DNA from: DATLGB01 sp964242305
GTDB lineage: Bacteria; Actinomycetota; Thermoleophilia; Solirubrobacterales; Solirubrobacteraceae
DNA length: 64,000 nucleotides
Assembly (NCBI GenBank): GCA_964242305.1
Contig: CAXTBB010000008.1
Coordinates: 62,001-126,000, forward strand
Direction of reading: 5' to 3'
Shown here piece after piece: positions 7,764 to 16,495 of this stretch (its first letter is position 1; each line of letters starts with the position of its first letter). Made by a program: the position numbers and the translations under genes. Under the pieces are notes generated by a model. The model did not search any database. It was not told where the DNA came from and was given only the letters and a program-made list of their open reading frames with translations.

Positions 7764-8920
7764 CGATGGCGCCCGGCGCCGCCGTCCGGCTCGCCCCGGA
7801 GCGTCAGGCCACACCGTCGCACCTCCCGCTCGTTGACGGCGCGCGTGGCATCGGCGCGCTGCTCGTCTTCGTCACCCACATCACGGCGCTCGCGCACACG
7901 GAGCGGTACGCGTTCTACGGCGATCTCGCACCGCATGTGGGTGAAGTGGGACTGGCGATCCTGTTCGCGATCTCCGGTTGCCTGCTCTCGCGGCCGTGGG
8001 CCCTCCAGCGGTTCGGCGGGCCGGCCGGTCCCGCCCTCGCCGACTACGCCCGCAACCGCGTTCTGCGGCTGCTGCCGCTCTACTGGGTGGTGCTCACCAT
8101 CCAGCTGCTGGCGCCGGGCGGCTTCCCCGAGTACACCGATCCGGGCGTCCCGCAGTACCTGCTGATCCAGATCTACTCGGAGAAATGGGCGTTCGACGGC
8201 CTCAAGCATTCATGGACGCTGTGCACCGAGACGTCCTTCTACGTCGCACTGGTCCTGTACGCGGTCGTGGCGGCCCGCTCGTTCGGGGGACGGTGGCGGA
8301 ACGAGTGGCTCGCGATCGGCCTGTTCGCCGCGGTCGGTCCCATCACGCAGTTCGTCATCTTCACCATCCGCGACCACTGGCTCATCGCGTTGCAATGGCT
8401 GCCCGGCTACATGGACGACATCGGCATCGGCATGGCCCTGGCCCTGGTGTCGATCCGGATCCAGACGGGAGGGCGCGCCCCTCGCCCGGTCGCCGCAGCG
8501 ATCCGGCACCCGGGCCTGACCTGGCTTGCGGCCGTCGTCCTGTTCGTGGTCGGGATGACGCTGGTGAACGCCAAGACGGCCCTCAGCTACCCCCAGCACG
8601 AACCCGCGCTCAAGTGGACCGTGCGGCATCTGATCATCGCCGCCACCGCCGGTCTCCTGCTGCTGCCCGCCATCCTGCGGACGGAGCGGCGCGCGGTGCC
8701 CGAGCGCGTGCTCGGCTCGAGGGCGCTGCGCTGGATCGGCGAACGCTCCTACGGCTTCTACCTCTGGCATCTGCCGGTTCTGCTGTGGTTCCTCGAGCGG
8801 AAGCTCGTCGGCCCGTTCCCACTGGCGACCTACGCGCTGGAGTCGCTGGCCGTCACCCTGCTCCTGGCCGATCTGAGCTACCGCCTCGTCGAGACCCCTG
8901 CGTTCCGGCTCAAGTCGTGA
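7760..8920 (+). CDS. Acyltransferase-3 (OafA-like) membrane O-acetyltransferase
   Basis: A 386-residue polytopic protein with about ten predicted membrane segments and the acyltransferase-3 signature: an early conserved region with DGARGIGALLVFVTHI (His is the likely catalytic residue) and a later WHLPVLLWFLERK segment. Such proteins pass acyl groups, usually acetyl, across the membrane to surface sugars. It lacks the C-terminal SGNH domain found in longer members. The ATG at 7760 overlaps the upstream stop and its own stop overlaps the flippase start, so these genes form one transcription unit. Confidence 0.88.
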   Translation: MTMAPGAAVRLAPERQATPSHLPLVDGARGIGALLVFVTHITALAHTERYAFYGDLAPHVGEVGLAILFAISGCLLSRPWALQRFGGPAGPALADYARNRVLRLLPLYWVVLTIQLLAPGGFPEYTDPGVPQYLLIQIYSEKWAFDGLKHSWTLCTETSFYVALVLYAVVAARSFGGRWRNEWLAIGLFAAVGPITQFVIFTIRDHWLIALQWLPGYMDDIGIGMALALVSIRIQTGGRAPRPVAAAIRHPGLTWLAAVVLFVVGMTLVNAKTALSYPQHEPALKWTVRHLIIAATAGLLLLPAILRTERRAVPERVLGSRALRWIGERSYGFYLWHLPVLLWFLERKLVGPFPLATYALESLAVTLLLADLSYRLVETPAFRLKS

Positions 8921-10200
8921 CCCGCCCCGGCGACGCCCTTGACGCGCGGCGCCTCCCCCGGGCGGCCGGGTGGCGGCTGGCCTACCTGCTCGTCCAGGGC
9001 GGCGCAAGCGTGGTGGTGTTCGTCCTGCTCGGCCACCTGCTGCCGGGATGGTCCTTCGCCCCGGTTGCCGTGGCACAGGGCGTGCTGGTCCTCGCCCAGG
9101 CCGTCGGCGATTTCGGCCTCTCGCAGGCCGCGACGACCGCGCTGACCGCGCGCGTCACCACCGACCCGACTCAGCGGGGTCCGTTGGCGGCGGCGACCGC
9201 GGTGAGCTTCTACGGCGGTGCGCTGCTGGCCGGGCTGCTTACGCTGGGATCAGCGCTGCTGCTGTCTGGAGACGCGCGCACCGCCACCGCGATGATGGCT
9301 CCCGCGGCGGCCGCGACCGTTCTCGTAGCGGGCGCAGACGGACTGCTGCGCTCCGATGGGCAGTTCGCCCGACCGTTTCGGCTCATGGCGGCGAGCCGGC
9401 TCGGAGCCTTCGCCGGTGTCGTCGTCGCCCTGTGGACGGACGCACCGGCAGCCGTCGCCGCAGGCGTGTCCGGCGGCACCGTGCTCGCCAGCGCAGGGGC
9501 GCTCCGCTATCTGCTCGGCGTCGACGCGGGCGCGAGACGCGCGGACGTCCGCTGGTTGCTCGCCGCCTGCCTGCCGCTTGGGCTCTCGGCGGTGCTTGTC
9601 GTAGCGAGCGCGCGCCTGGACACGCTCGTGCTGGGCGGGGCGTCGACGGTGCGCGAGGCAGCGGCGTTCGAGGCCGCGTGGCGCCTCTACCAGCTCGGGC
9701 AGTACGCCGGGGGTGTCCTCGCCACGGCCGGCGCGCCGTTCATGGCGCGGGCCATCGCCGGCGGGGAAGAGCGCGCCGCGCGCCGCCTCGTGGTCCAGCT
9801 CCTGGCCGTCGCCGCAGGACTCGGTGTCCTGGCCGCGATCGCGCTCGCTCTGCTGCGCGAGCCGCTCGGCGACGCCTTCTACCCAAGCAACCCCGGCCGA
9901 GTTGGTGACCTGCTGCCGCTGCTGGCGGTGGCGACGCCGCTCGGCATCGTGGGCCAGGTCGTGCTTGCTGCGCTCAGCGTCAGCGAGCCGGGACGGCGGA
10001 CGATCCCGATGGCGTTCCTCGTCGGTGCGGTGCTGAACTTGGTCATCGTGCTCGTCGGTGCCGCCGACGAGGGGGCCACCGCGGCGGTCAGGGGCGCCGC
10101 GATCGGCGTCATGGCGATCAACCTGCTGCTGTTGGCGCGGTGCGGCTTCGTGCCGCCGTTCGCAGCGTGGCCTCGAGGCGCGCGCCGATCCGCGGCGTGA
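8917..10200 (+). CDS. Polysaccharide flippase-like membrane protein (Wzx/MVF type)
   Basis: A 427-residue protein with roughly twelve hydrophobic segments and the general plan of polysaccharide transporters (LVQGGASVVVFVLLGHLL at the start, repeated short charged loops, FGLSQAATTALTA). It probably flips undecaprenyl-linked repeat units across the membrane for the Wzy-like polymerase at 13741. Sequence motifs in this superfamily are weak, so the call rests on topology and context. The start is a GTG in a GTGA overlap with the acyltransferase. The last 83 bp overlap the 3' end of the convergent glycosyltransferase gene. Confidence 0.75.
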   Translation: MTRPGDALDARRLPRAAGWRLAYLLVQGGASVVVFVLLGHLLPGWSFAPVAVAQGVLVLAQAVGDFGLSQAATTALTARVTTDPTQRGPLAAATAVSFYGGALLAGLLTLGSALLLSGDARTATAMMAPAAAATVLVAGADGLLRSDGQFARPFRLMAASRLGAFAGVVVALWTDAPAAVAAGVSGGTVLASAGALRYLLGVDAGARRADVRWLLAACLPLGLSAVLVVASARLDTLVLGGASTVREAAAFEAAWRLYQLGQYAGGVLATAGAPFMARAIAGGEERAARRLVVQLLAVAAGLGVLAAIALALLREPLGDAFYPSNPGRVGDLLPLLAVATPLGIVGQVVLAALSVSEPGRRTIPMAFLVGAVLNLVIVLVGAADEGATAAVRGAAIGVMAINLLLLARCGFVPPFAAWPRGARRSAA

Positions 10201-11260
10201 GGTGCGCGAGGACGGCCGGGCGGGCCTGGGCGACGAGCTCACTCCTCCGCGCTTCGTCCTCGAGCAGGCCGACGATCGCCGTCGCGTAGGCCTCAGGCGT
10301 CTCCGCGGTCTCGGCAGCGATGCCGTATCGCGCAGCCGCCCATGGGACCGTCACGAGCGCCGCGCCGGCCGCCGCGGCCTCGAGCACCTTGTTCGGTGAT
10401 CCCGTCCCGCCCTGCAGCGGGGCCACCGCCACCTTGCTGCGCCGCAGGTAGGCGCCGACGTCCTCGACGTCGCTGGCGATCTCGACGCCGATCAAGCGCA
10501 GGCGGTCCGCCGCGCGGCCGACCACGACGGCCCGCACGGGACGACGTTCGCGGACCCGAGGGAGGATCTCGGTCGCCAGCAGCTCCGCGGCGGCCCGGTT
10601 GGGCGGGTAGCGCATGTTCCCTGACAGCACGACGTCGATATCGCGCACGTGGCGGGCCGGTTCGTCGAAGGGCTCGGCGTCGTACGGGGTCGGCAGGATC
10701 TGGGCGCCATACGGCAGTGCGTCGGCGTCCTCCTCCGAGGTGACGATGTGGGCGTGCGCGAAGGCACCCACGAACCGCTCGTGGCGACGCAGGAGCGCGG
10801 CCTCGAGGCGCGCGAAGGCACGGACGGGCAGGGACTCGACGCCGTCCGCGCGGCGGGCCATGTTGAGGCTGAGCGCATCCACGTGGTCGATCACGACCGG
10901 CGCGCCGAGCGGTCCGCGAACGGCGCGGACGGTGACGGCGAGCACCACGTCGGCCGTCGACGCTTCACGCACTGCCGCGCGCCATGTTGCCCGCGGCATC
11001 ATCCAGCCGACCTGCGCGGGATGGCCAGTCGAGAGCGCGCCAAGCGCGGATGCGGCGCGCGCGCCCGGGCCGGCCGGGATCTCGCGGACCATCGCGAGCG
11101 CCGCCAGCTCTTCCCGCCACTCCAGCCGCTCTGGCGCGCCGGGCGTGAGGACGGTCACGCTGTGCTCAGCGGCGAGGTGCTGGATCCAGGACCACGCGCG
11201 CAGCTGGTCGCCCTTCGTTCCCGGGAAGGGGAACCGGGTGACGAGAACGAGGACCTTCAC
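10118..11260 (-). CDS. Glycosyltransferase family 4-like (GT-B fold)
   Basis: A 380-residue GT-B protein. The N-terminal Rossmann strand VKVLVLVTRFPFPGTKGDQLRAW has the glycine-rich acceptor loop. The C-terminal half carries VDVVLSGNMRYPPN and the donor-site block GTGSPNKVLEAAAAGAALVTV, a variant of the E-x7-E signature. It resembles the sugar transferases with the SPNKVLEAMA motif in polysaccharide loci. The GTG at 11260 overlaps the end of the next upstream gene by 4 nt. The far-upstream open frame was rejected as antisense. The C-terminus runs 83 bp into the convergent flippase gene. Confidence 0.85.
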   Translation of the reverse strand: MKVLVLVTRFPFPGTKGDQLRAWSWIQHLAAEHSVTVLTPGAPERLEWREELAALAMVREIPAGPGARAASALGALSTGHPAQVGWMMPRATWRAAVREASTADVVLAVTVRAVRGPLGAPVVIDHVDALSLNMARRADGVESLPVRAFARLEAALLRRHERFVGAFAHAHIVTSEEDADALPYGAQILPTPYDAEPFDEPARHVRDIDVVLSGNMRYPPNRAAAELLATEILPRVRERRPVRAVVVGRAADRLRLIGVEIASDVEDVGAYLRRSKVAVAPLQGGTGSPNKVLEAAAAGAALVTVPWAAARYGIAAETAETPEAYATAIVGLLEDEARRSELVAQARPAVLAHLTPRIGARLEATLRTAARSRTAPTAAG

Positions 11261-12273
11261 CGCAGGGCTCTGGCGTAGAGCTCTGCGTAAGCGGCCGCGA
11301 CGTCCGCCCAACCACGGCCGTCGACGGCACGGCGTCCGGCCTCCGCGACCGCCCGCCGGTGGCCGGGGTCGTCCGCCAGCTGGCGGACGTGGGCGACGGC
11401 GGTGTCGAGCACGTCGTCGGGATCGACGAGCAGCGCCGCGCCGCCGGCCACCTTGCGGGTGACGGGAGCGAGGCCGGTCACCACGGGCGTGCCCCGCGCC
11501 ATCGCCTCCACGACCGGCAGGCCGAAGCCCTCGTGACTGGACAGGTAGAGGACGGCAAGCGCCCCGTCGACGAGCGCGTCGAGCTCGGCCCGTTCGAGGT
11601 CCGGATGGACCGTGACTCCCGGACCGGGCGTGAAGTCTCGAGGCAGACCGGCCCGGCCGGTCAGGTGCAGCGGAAGGCCAGCGGCTTCCGCGACGGTCGC
11701 CATCAGCCCGACGCCCTTGCGCGGGTCGCGGCCACCGAACGCGAGCAGGTACGGAGGATCGGCCTGCCGGCCCGCCGTCGCGGGCACGGCGACCCCGTGG
11801 CCGATGACGTGCGCCTGACCTCCGAAGCGTGCGGCGAGCGCGCCCGCCGTGATCTCGCTCACCGTCGCCACCTCGGCCGCGGCCGCAACCGCCCGGCCGA
11901 CGTTGGCCCGCATGTAGGCGTGGCCGACGCGCTGGCGCGCCGAGCGGCGGCGGGCGCGGTCGAAGAAGATCAGGTCGTGGACCGTCAGCACGGCCGGAAC
12001 GGGCCCCGGTCGCCCCCACCCCGTGTTGCCCGCGAAGTGCACGATGTCAAGGCCCAGGCGCCGCACCCACCGCCGACCCCAGGGCCCGTCGAGCAGCGGG
12101 TACGGGCCTGGGACGGGGACCGCGTCGACAACGCCGTCCGGGGCGGTGGCCGGGCGCCCCAGCCACACCACGTCGCAGTCGCCGCGTCGGCATAGCGCGG
12201 CGCCCAGGCCGGTCAGGAACGTCGCGATGCCCAGGCCCAGCTCGGCATGCCGAGCGTCGATCCCGATCCGCAC
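11257..12273 (-). CDS. Glycosyltransferase family 4 (GT-B)
   Basis: A 338-residue GT4 enzyme that probably adds a hexose or deoxyhexose to a lipid-linked glycan at the membrane. Seen in sequence: MRIGIDARHAELGLGIATF (acceptor loop), VLTVHDLIFF, LLAFGGRDPRKGV, and the donor-binding SSHEGFGLPVVEAMARGTPVV with both glutamates of the E-x7-E motif. It is the first gene of a two-gene minus-strand operon with the enzyme at 10118-11260. The start is a GTG only 19 bp from the divergent methyltransferase start. Confidence 0.9.
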   Translation of the reverse strand: MRIGIDARHAELGLGIATFLTGLGAALCRRGDCDVVWLGRPATAPDGVVDAVPVPGPYPLLDGPWGRRWVRRLGLDIVHFAGNTGWGRPGPVPAVLTVHDLIFFDRARRRSARQRVGHAYMRANVGRAVAAAAEVATVSEITAGALAARFGGQAHVIGHGVAVPATAGRQADPPYLLAFGGRDPRKGVGLMATVAEAAGLPLHLTGRAGLPRDFTPGPGVTVHPDLERAELDALVDGALAVLYLSSHEGFGLPVVEAMARGTPVVTGLAPVTRKVAGGAALLVDPDDVLDTAVAHVRQLADDPGHRRAVAEAGRRAVDGRGWADVAAAYAELYARALR

Positions 12274-12279
12274 CGCAGG

Positions 12280-12286
12280 TAGGCTA
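12280..12286. promoter_or_regulatory. Overlapping divergent -10 elements (TAGGCTA)
   Basis: The whole intergenic region is 19 bp (12274-12292). Plus-strand TAGGCT (12280-12285) is followed by 7 nt and then GTG at 12293. Minus-strand TAGCCT (12286-12281) is followed by 7 nt and then GTG at 12273. The two hexamers overlap by 5 bp and the arrangement is symmetric. This is the clearest example of the divergent leaderless pattern in the window. Confidence 0.55.
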
Positions 12287-12292
12287 GGCGCG

Positions 12293-13198
12293 GTGCCGTC
12301 CCGTTTCGTCGCGACTGCGCGCCCCTGCCCGCTCTGCGCGCATCGGATGGGGCGACCGGTCTGGCGCGAGGCTGGTCACGAGTACGTGCGCTGCGCTGCT
12401 TGCCACACGTTCTTCGCCAACCTGACGAAGGCGACCTACGAGACCGGCCGTCACAACGCGTGGGACGAGGCGAACACCACCGCCGACGTCACCGGCTTCT
12501 ACGGGGACGCCCGCCGGGTTGCCCACGCGGCGTTCCTCGAGCGCATGCCGCCGACCGGGACCGGCCGGCTCCTCGATGTCGGCTGCGGGCTCGGCTACTT
12601 CCTCGAACGCGCCGGCGCGGCAGGGTGGGACGTCGCCGGCGTGGAACCATCGGCGGCGTGGGCGAACGTGGCCGCCGAGCGGATCGGACCGCAGCGCGTC
12701 CTCGCCGGCACCGCCGATGACCCGGCGCTCGACGGCCAGCGCTTCGACCTCATCACGGCCTGGGACGTCATCGAGCACGTCTTCGATCCGCTGCCGTTCC
12801 TGAGCCGGCTGGCGCGCTTGCTCGCCGACGGGGGAAGGCTGTTCCTGCGGACCCCGAACCTCGACTACGTGCTGCCCGTCTACCGGTTGCGCCGCCGGGC
12901 CGGTCACGACGTCGAGCTCGGGCCGCTGAACCACGTCGTCTACTTCACCGCGCGCACCTTGGCGGCTGCACTGGACCGTGTCGGACTCGACCGTCGCCAC
13001 TGGCTCGCGCTGCCGCCCCCGCAGGTCTCGACGTTCAGCGCCAACGGCCTCCGCTACGACGGCGGCTCCACCGTCGTGCGGCTCAAGAACGCCTGGGCCG
13101 CAGCGGCCGACGTCGTCGCCTCAGCTACGCAGGGGCGGGTGGCGGCGGCCTCGGACTTGGACGTCCTGGCCTCCGCGACGAGCCGATCGCAGACATAG
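12293..13198 (+). CDS. SAM-dependent methyltransferase with N-terminal Cys4 zinc-ribbon-like motif
   Basis: A 301-residue class I methyltransferase. The N-terminus carries CPLC and CAAC pairs about 25 residues apart, a zinc-ribbon-like module typical of sugar C- or O-methyltransferases in glycan loci. The SAM motif is LLDVGCGLGYFLERA, followed by DLITAWDVIEHVFDP (motif II) and LLADGGRLFLRTPN. It probably methylates a nucleotide sugar or glycan. The GTG start is fixed by the 7-nt spacing to the TAGGCT hexamer and by the position of the first Cys pair. Confidence 0.88.
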   Translation: MPSRFVATARPCPLCAHRMGRPVWREAGHEYVRCAACHTFFANLTKATYETGRHNAWDEANTTADVTGFYGDARRVAHAAFLERMPPTGTGRLLDVGCGLGYFLERAGAAGWDVAGVEPSAAWANVAAERIGPQRVLAGTADDPALDGQRFDLITAWDVIEHVFDPLPFLSRLARLLADGGRLFLRTPNLDYVLPVYRLRRRAGHDVELGPLNHVVYFTARTLAAALDRVGLDRRHWLALPPPQVSTFSANGLRYDGGSTVVRLKNAWAAAADVVASATQGRVAAASDLDVLASATSRSQT

Positions 13199-13211
13199 GA
13201 TGATTGGGGTG

Positions 13212-13754
13212 ATGCGGCGCCGACTGCTCCCGTTGGTCGCGCTTGCGGGCCTGTGCTCGAGCCTCCTCGTGGTGTCGTGCGGCAAGAGCGGTTCGACCGC
13301 GAAGCCACCCGATCCTACGCCGGCCCCCGCCCGGTCCGTTCTGGCTCCCTACGTCGTCACGGGCGCCGACCTGCGTCGTACGCCTCCGGGCTCACCGAGC
13401 CGGCGGGTGCTCGAGTACGCCCAGGCGGTCCAGTTCAAGGACACCGGTGCGGTCCTCGGATTCATCGCGCCCGCTGCGCTCGTCGGCGGCCGCGAGAAGC
13501 TTCTGCGCGACGCGGTGCAGGCCATCGGCGGCTCCTACGCCAAGCCCCAGATCGTCGGCACGCGGATCCAGGGTGGGAGCCGGGCCACCGTCCGCGCGCT
13601 CATGACGTCCTACGACGCGTCCGGCACACCGGTCCTCTCCATCCCGACCACCTTCCTGCTGCGGCGCATAGGCGGGGAGTGGCGGCTCGCCGACGCCGCG
13701 GACCTCCTGGCCAACTTCAAGGAATACAAGCGCAGGTCGGGTGCGTCGGGCTAG
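13212..13754 (+). CDS. Small secreted lipoprotein of unknown function
   Basis: A 180-residue protein starting MRRRLLPLVALAGL with a type II signal peptide whose lipobox ends VVSC (Cys23), so it is probably lipid-anchored outside the cell. A Pro-rich linker follows, then a compact alpha+beta domain (RVLEYAQAVQFKDTGAVLGF, then VRALMTSYDASG and FLLRRIGGEWRLADAAD) that resembles NTF2-like or DUF4878-type periplasmic domains. The ATG at 13212 has an upstream GGGG; an ATG at 13200 would add four residues. Its stop lies inside the start of the Wzy-like gene. It may assist polymer assembly, which is inferred from position only. Confidence 0.75.
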   Translation: MRRRLLPLVALAGLCSSLLVVSCGKSGSTAKPPDPTPAPARSVLAPYVVTGADLRRTPPGSPSRRVLEYAQAVQFKDTGAVLGFIAPAALVGGREKLLRDAVQAIGGSYAKPQIVGTRIQGGSRATVRALMTSYDASGTPVLSIPTTFLLRRIGGEWRLADAADLLANFKEYKRRSGASG

Positions 13755-15267
13755 CCCGCGGGCCGTCCTCCCCTTCGCCGCCACCGCCTGCCTGGCCGTC
13801 CTCGTCGCGGTGCGCTATGGCGACGACGACCAGGGGTTGGCGTTCGCCCTCACGGCGCTGCAGGGCGCGGGCCTGTGGGTGTGGATTCGCATGAGCTCCG
13901 CGCACGGCCGCGGGTGGGCGACGGCGGGCGGCGTCCTGGCGGCCAGCTGGGTGGCCCTCTTCACGATCCCGTCGCTCGCCTTCGCGATCGACCCGGCCCG
14001 GCTCGGGGGCCTGGACGCACCCTCTGCCATCGCGATCGTCGACCTGTCGCTGTTCGCCCTTATCGCCGGCGTGCTGCTCGAGCAGCGCAAGGGCGTCCCC
14101 CGCGCGCGGACCGAGCTGCTCGACGTCGCGCCCGCCACCCCGTCGCAGCGGCGGGCGATCGGGTGGTTCGCCGTCGGTCTGGCCGGTCTCGGCATCCTGA
14201 TGGCGCATGCGGGTGGACCACGGGCGTACCTGAGCAACCTGCAGGGCACGGGCGGCGCCAACGCCGGGCTGTTCTACGTCGTGTGGCTCACGCTCGCGTT
14301 GCTCTACGCGCCGATGGCGATGGTCTTCTTCGACTGGAGCCAGCGGTGCGCGACGAGCCGGCGGGTGATCGCCGCCGTCGCGCTCGGCACCGCCCTGCTC
14401 CTGCTGACCGGGGCGCGCCTGTTCGGGGCGGTCGGCGGCGTGCAGCTCCTCCTCGCCTACGCGCTGGTGCGGCGGCGCGTCCCGTTGGACCGGCTTGTGG
14501 TCCCTGTCGTTCTGGTCGGCGCCGTCCTCGTCTTCGGCGGCGGCGCGATCAAGCGCTACCAGTCCTACGAGGTGGCGCATCCGCGGACGGCGGTGAGCTT
14601 CGGCCGCTACCTGGTCGCCATCGCGCCTGACGAGGTGGTCGATGCGTACGTCAACAACTACGTCGACGGCGTCCGCCTCGCCGGCCTCGCCCGCTCGATC
14701 GTGCCCGACCGCGCGGACCCGGAGGGCCTGCGCCCGCTGGCGACCGTGTTGCTGAAGCCGATCCCGAGTGGCCTTCGACCCGAGCTGGGGCGCGACCGGC
14801 TGATCCAGGAGACGTTCGAGCCCCGGGGACCGTACGTCTACGCAGAGCCGCTGCAGGTCACCGGCTACCTCGCAGCGGAGGGCTACGGGGTGATCCTGGC
14901 CTTTGTGCTCCTCGGGTGGGTCGTCGCGCGGCTGGACCGGTGGCTGGTGGCGCCCGTGCGCCGCGCGCCGGCCACCGCGTTGACGGCCATCAGCGCGGTC
15001 GTCCAGCTGCCCGTGCTGGTGCGTTCGGGCCTGCCGGGCGGCGTCGCGTTCGCGGGCATCGAGGTGCTCGGGACGCTTGCGGTCACGTGGCACATCGCGG
15101 GCGGTCGCCCGCTCGAGCTGCTCAGCCGCTGTCGCCGCGCAGCACGGCGCGCAGCGTCATCACGATCACGAGCAGGTCGAGGCGCAGGCTCTGATGACGG
15201 ATGTAGTAGAAGTCGAACTGGAGCTTCTCGAAGGTCCCGCGGTCCGATCCGCCGTAGCCGTAGTTGA
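13741..15267 (+). CDS. Wzy-like polysaccharide polymerase/O-antigen polymerase membrane protein
   Basis: The frame gives 508 residues with about ten to twelve membrane segments over the first ~455 residues. The likely periplasmic loop (FGRYLVAIAPDEVVDAYVNNYVDGVRLAG) and the order of segments match oligosaccharide-repeat polymerases. Such proteins diverge strongly, so the call rests on topology and on the flippase and initiating transferase nearby. The GTG at 13741 overlaps the lipoprotein end by 14 nt. The last ~48 residues are Arg/Ser-rich, lie antisense to the conserved C-terminus of the sugar transferase at 15122 and look non-functional, so the membrane domain in effect ends near 15120. 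Confidence 0.72.
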   Translation: MRRASPRAVLPFAATACLAVLVAVRYGDDDQGLAFALTALQGAGLWVWIRMSSAHGRGWATAGGVLAASWVALFTIPSLAFAIDPARLGGLDAPSAIAIVDLSLFALIAGVLLEQRKGVPRARTELLDVAPATPSQRRAIGWFAVGLAGLGILMAHAGGPRAYLSNLQGTGGANAGLFYVVWLTLALLYAPMAMVFFDWSQRCATSRRVIAAVALGTALLLLTGARLFGAVGGVQLLLAYALVRRRVPLDRLVVPVVLVGAVLVFGGGAIKRYQSYEVAHPRTAVSFGRYLVAIAPDEVVDAYVNNYVDGVRLAGLARSIVPDRADPEGLRPLATVLLKPIPSGLRPELGRDRLIQETFEPRGPYVYAEPLQVTGYLAAEGYGVILAFVLLGWVVARLDRWLVAPVRRAPATALTAISAVVQLPVLVRSGLPGGVAFAGIEVLGTLAVTWHIAGGRPLELLSRCRRAARRAASSRSRAGRGAGSDDGCSRSRTGASRRSRGPIRRSRS

Positions 15268-16495
15268 CTTGAGCCCAGCCCGTCAGGCCCGGCCGGACGC
15301 GGTGCCGGGCGGAGTAGAACTCGAGCTGCTCCTCGAGACGCGCGACGAGGCGGACCTGCTCGGGACGCGGGCCGACGAGGCTGAGGTGACCGAGCAGCAC
15401 GTTGACGAGCTGCGGGAGCTCGTCGAGCCGCCAGCGACGCAGCACGCGTCCGACCGGCGTGATGCGCGCGACCTCCTGGGCCGCCCAGCGCGCCTCCGCG
15501 TCCGGCTCGGCGACGCGCATCGTGCGCAGCTTGAGCATGTCGAACGGGTGGTCATCCTTGCCGACGCGCTGCTGGCGGAACAGGACGGGACCGCGTGACG
15601 TCAACTTGATCGCGACCGCCGCGCCGAGCAGGACGGGCGACACGACGACGAGGCCCCCCGCGGCGAGCGCGACCTCGATCGCGCGCTTGCCGGCGAGGTA
15701 CACCCGCGGACGGTGGATCTCGGCGACGTCGAAGAGGAACCAGCTCGGCGTGAGCTCGGCGAGCGGGACCTTGCGGAAGTGCCGCTCGTAGAAGCCGTTG
15801 AGGTCACGCACGCGCCCGCCGGAGGCGTGGAAGGCCGACGCGGCGGCGACGACGCCCTCCAGCTGCGCCGCCCCCGCGCTGAGCACGAGCATCGTCGGGC
15901 GGGCCGCCGCGATCGTCTGCGTGAGTCCCTCGACGCTCATTGGGGGCAAGGGCGCGACGGCGCCGACGAGGGTGAGGCTGCCGTCCCGCCGGATCTCGCG
16001 TTCGACGTCGGCGCGCTGGGTCGGAGACGCCACCAGGAAGACCCGTCGCGCGTTGAGCAGGTAGCGAACCTCGGCGGCGCGCAGGCCGGCCGCCAGCACG
16101 AGCACCCCGAGCACGACGGCGAAGCCGATGCCCGCGTTGAGCATGGTCAGGTCGAGGCCGGCGACGAACGCGGCCGCGCAGACGACGGCGACCGCCAGCG
16201 CGGCGGGCGGGACGGTCGCCAGGAGCACGAGCGGGGTGACCCGGCCACGCGTGCGCAGGACGCGGCTCGAAAAGCCATGGCGCGCGATGAGCACGCCGGC
16301 GATGACTGGGACGACGAGCGGGACGGCGATCACGAGCGCCGGACCGCCGGCCAGGAGGGGGAACCCCATCGCAGCTGAGAGAACGAGCAGCAGCGCGGCG
16401 GAGACCAACCGGGTCTGCGGCCAGCTCTCGCGCAGCACGGGGCGCTCGACGTCGTCCTCGACGTCGCCGCTCTGCGCATGGGACTCCACGCTCAC
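15122..16495 (-). CDS. Polyprenyl-phosphate sugar-1-phosphate transferase (initiating)
   Basis: A 457-residue WbaP/EpsL-like enzyme that starts glycan synthesis by moving a sugar-1-phosphate from a nucleotide sugar to undecaprenyl phosphate. It has several N-terminal membrane segments, a central Rossmann-like region, then the catalytic domain from about residue 265. Motifs are LFRQQRVGKDD, MLKLRTM, RWRLDELPQLVNVL, LVGPRPE and RPGLTGWAQVNYGYGG. It begins with GTG in a 4-nt overlap with the ligase gene, so it is co-expressed with the glycosidase, small TM protein and ligase upstream. A second initiating enzyme is at 51055-52575. Sugar specificity unknown. Confidence 0.93.
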   Translation of the reverse strand: MSVESHAQSGDVEDDVERPVLRESWPQTRLVSAALLLVLSAAMGFPLLAGGPALVIAVPLVVPVIAGVLIARHGFSSRVLRTRGRVTPLVLLATVPPAALAVAVVCAAAFVAGLDLTMLNAGIGFAVVLGVLVLAAGLRAAEVRYLLNARRVFLVASPTQRADVEREIRRDGSLTLVGAVAPLPPMSVEGLTQTIAAARPTMLVLSAGAAQLEGVVAAASAFHASGGRVRDLNGFYERHFRKVPLAELTPSWFLFDVAEIHRPRVYLAGKRAIEVALAAGGLVVVSPVLLGAAVAIKLTSRGPVLFRQQRVGKDDHPFDMLKLRTMRVAEPDAEARWAAQEVARITPVGRVLRRWRLDELPQLVNVLLGHLSLVGPRPEQVRLVARLEEQLEFYSARHRVRPGLTGWAQVNYGYGGSDRGTFEKLQFDFYYIRHQSLRLDLLVIVMTLRAVLRGDSG

